64,000 nt of DNA from Apodemus sylvaticus (Eukaryota > Chordata > Mammalia > Rodentia > Muridae), in assembly GCF_947179515.1 (NCBI RefSeq), contig NC_067483.1, positions 90,800,835 to 90,864,834 on the forward strand, read 5' to 3'. The notes beneath the pieces were generated by a model, which made no database searches, was not told the origin of the DNA, and saw nothing but the letters and a program-made list of their open reading frames with translations. Shown here one piece after another: positions 61,513 through 64,000 of this stretch. Position 1 is the first letter of the stretch. Each line of letters opens with the position of its first letter. Both the position numbers and the translations under genes were made by a program.

Positions 61513-64000
61513 CTATGTGAAAAAATGGGCAAAATGAAAAATGTCACTCAAGTTCTGTGTGAGAAATACAAAGGACGGCCTTTAGCAGTGACAGGAAATA
61601 CTTAGAGAGACGAGGTATAAACAAGAGAAAAAGACATTTGCTGTTAATAATTAAGCTGCAATGACTGTGCCAATAAAAATTAATATTGTTAAACCAACAG
61701 TTCTCTCATGTTCTCTGAGCCACAGACACGTTCTTTGTTCTATCGCTATGTATAACGTTAACATAACACTAGCATTAGAAGTAATCAGAGATCCGAACAA
61801 GAGAAGCGTCCTGCACACTGTGTGGTTAAGACCTGACAGAGGAAAGCTACTGGAAACACAGTCAAGTGATCTCTGGCAAGAATCTCCATGAGCACTTGAT
61901 CGCATTGCTTCTCAACCACATCTAACAAGTTTTCCTTAACTCCATTTACAGCAGCCACGGAAATCGGGGGAAGCAAACGAGACTTCTCAAATGTGTGCGG
62001 CTACAACAAACAATACCTATTGATACCATGTGCTGTTGTAGCTTTCCCCAAAAACAGCATTCAGAAGTATTGGGGCGGGGGGGGGGGGGACATTAAATAA
62101 AATTATGACAGAATGAATGCTTACCTACTTCTTGGGCTTTGGTTCCACGAAAAATAAATGTACAGAAATAACCCCAGTCTTTCTTAGCACTCATAACTAA
62201 AACACATAAAATGTGCATGTGTGCACAGGAGCTCCATCGGAAACTGCCCTTCACTGGCCACAGTCTGGAAGGCAGCATTCCCAACTAGTGAAGACACAGA
62301 CTGATAGACTGATAGGCAAGTCCAGCTTATCACTAATTCTAAAATATCCCCATTCACTAGAGTGCCGGGCCTATCCCAAAACCACCTGGAGGCCAGCTAA
62401 TACTAGAACAAAGCCCCAAAGATTAGATAAGAAAGGGTTTTAAAAGCTAAGAGCCTGGCAGATAAACCTTGAGACTCTAGGAAACCAACAGAGACAACAG
62501 AATGAGAATTAAGATACTCAGTCATTCTGAAAACTCAGGATGAGTGTTAATTGTGGAGAGAGTTGAGGTCCTGAAATGAGAGGAGACTGAGCGGAAACAC
62601 ATTTTCCTTCTGGAGGAGAATTCTACTGAGGTCTGTTGTAGAGACGTGAAGAAATCCAGAGATACGAGAGAAAGGGACGGGTGCCCCTCCTTAATCTGTC
62701 AACCAAGGACTACAGTTCACAGAAAACTCCAGGACCAGACTGGGCGCCACCCTTTTCTCTGTCTCAGGGAGCTCCAGGCCCTCACAGAGGGAATTCTTAT
62801 GTCTGATCTGGCTTCTGTGTATCACCCCTGCCAAGGCACTGCTGACTTGATTTGGGGGTGGAGAGGGCAGCGTCTGCCTTAGGAGGGCTAAAGCCACTGC
62901 TGCCTAAGCTACTTGGAGAACAAGTGTAATTAAGTGCTATACTGCCCTGTAAAGAAACACTCAAAAAGAAGGCAGCTAAGACATGTGGTTTTCTTCATCT
63001 TGATAGTGAGCTGAGACACCAGCTGGCAGACAAGCAAGGCAGTGAAATGACTGTCATAGGAGCTGGGCAAATAGACCCACCCAAGCGTGAACAGAGCCAC
63101 CAGCAAAGATCACTTTCCAGCTGGATGCTGAAGGCAGGGTTTCTTAAGGTGTCAAGTCTTGGTTTGATATGAAGCACTACACCAATGGTGCATGCCTGTA
63201 ATCCCAGTATGAGGGAGGTGGAGATAGGACGATCAGAAGCTCAAGGCTAACACAGTAAGAACTGTGACCCAGAAGGAACAATATGACTAGAGGTGGAGAG
63301 GAAAACATAAAGCCAGCTTATTTAGCCAAATGACCTGTGAACAAATGTAACACAAGCACATGGGAAGCAGCCCCAGAGCCGAGACTATCCAGACACTCAC
63401 CTGGGAACCATGAGGAAACAGCACAGACTTCCTCAGATCTGTGAGGAAGCCCTGTGAACAGCCACTGGGACACTGTGCCCCACCACATGACGCTTTGAAA
63501 AAAACCCCAGAGGAGGCTAAAATGCTGACAGGGCCATTTTTTTTCTCCATAAGGGGTTGGTAGAACCTTGTGTGTTGATCCTTTGGTGTTTTATTGAGAA
63601 TGGTTATTCGAGGTTGGGAGTGAGGGTGTTTCTAAGCTGGAATACCCCGTGGGTCATTACAGACCCTTTAGTCAACAACCTCCCGTGTACCAACCCTCTT
63701 CAGAAGGAAAAGACTACTCTTGTGTGCTTCCCAGCCAGGTCCCTGCTGGTGAATCTCCTTCTTAAACTATACCAGGGCATGATGGATACAGCCAGGGTCA
63801 GCCATGCCTGATACCAAGAGGCAAAGAGTGTCAGGAACAGAATCCAGGGGGCCTTCCAAGCACAGAGAAAAGCAAGAAGAAGATACCTCAGAAGTTACAA
63901 GCCAAGCAAACATGAATGCAGCACAGAGTGAGCTCAGTATCTCCTATTCTGTGTGTGCCTGCCTGTGTGTGTGTGTGTGTATGCATGTATGTGCAGGTTG
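61513..64000 (-). other. Mia3: Mia3 intron at right edge
   Basis: Intron between the last SH3-like exon and the exon outside the window. It has a GGGGCG13 run (62,072-62,089), an old B1 (63,175-63,280) and a (TG)n start at 63,964. I found no exon matching the remaining SH3-like domain. Confidence 0.6.

Noticed and set aside
1..64000. CRISPR arrays, operons, tRNA or rRNA genes, phage or plasmid modules
   Set aside because: None seen. The DNA is mammalian, with split genes, SINEs and microsatellites; regularly spaced repeats are microsatellites only.

Overview
The window is mammalian genomic DNA, almost certainly house mouse. The evidence is dense rodent SINEs (B1, B2, B3, B4/ID types), long simple repeats, GT-AG introns, one CpG island, and two recognisable vertebrate genes lying tail to tail. 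There is no bacterial or phage content, and I found no previously undescribed gene system.

Left third (1 to about 24,170, plus strand): Aida, the axin interactor / dorsalization-associated protein. Nine coding exons are present (3683 to 23184). They encode residues 37-305 of a roughly 305-residue protein: the end of the helical N-terminal domain, an acidic linker, and the C-terminal C2 domain. The first exon and promoter lie to the left of the window. A 3' UTR of about 1 kb ends near the AATAAA at 24146.

Middle and right (27,900 to 61,512, minus strand): Mia3, which encodes TANGO1, the ER-exit-site cargo receptor for collagen and other bulky cargo. Twenty-seven coding exons join in frame into 1,838 codons plus stop, from the end of the luminal SH3-like domain to the proline-rich C-terminus. 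The first exons lie beyond 64,000. A 2.8-kb exon (55720-58495) encodes most of the luminal region. It is followed by the membrane segments, two coiled-coil regions and the Sec23-binding proline-rich tail. A second first exon (45236-45346) sits in a CpG island inside the long-form intron. It starts the short form (TANGO1-short, about 805 residues), which keeps the membrane and cytoplasmic parts but lacks the lumenal domain.

The genes converge across about 3.7 kb (24,170-27,900), which holds the Mia3 3' UTR and several SINEs. Introns are filled with SINEs, old L1 fragments, hAT-Charlie-type elements and microsatellites. Points worth a second look are: the alternative membrane-hairpin exons of Mia3, a 24-codon exon in the proline-rich tail, a 48-bp coding duplication, a G-rich tract just downstream of a Mia3 5' splice site, an ER-stress-like element in the short-form promoter, an in-frame extension with a poly(A) signal inside an Aida intron, and an unexplained open stretch at 12.8-13.7 kb.

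Mia3 residue numbers assume 92 residues upstream of the window, the number needed to reach the roughly 1,930-residue mouse protein.
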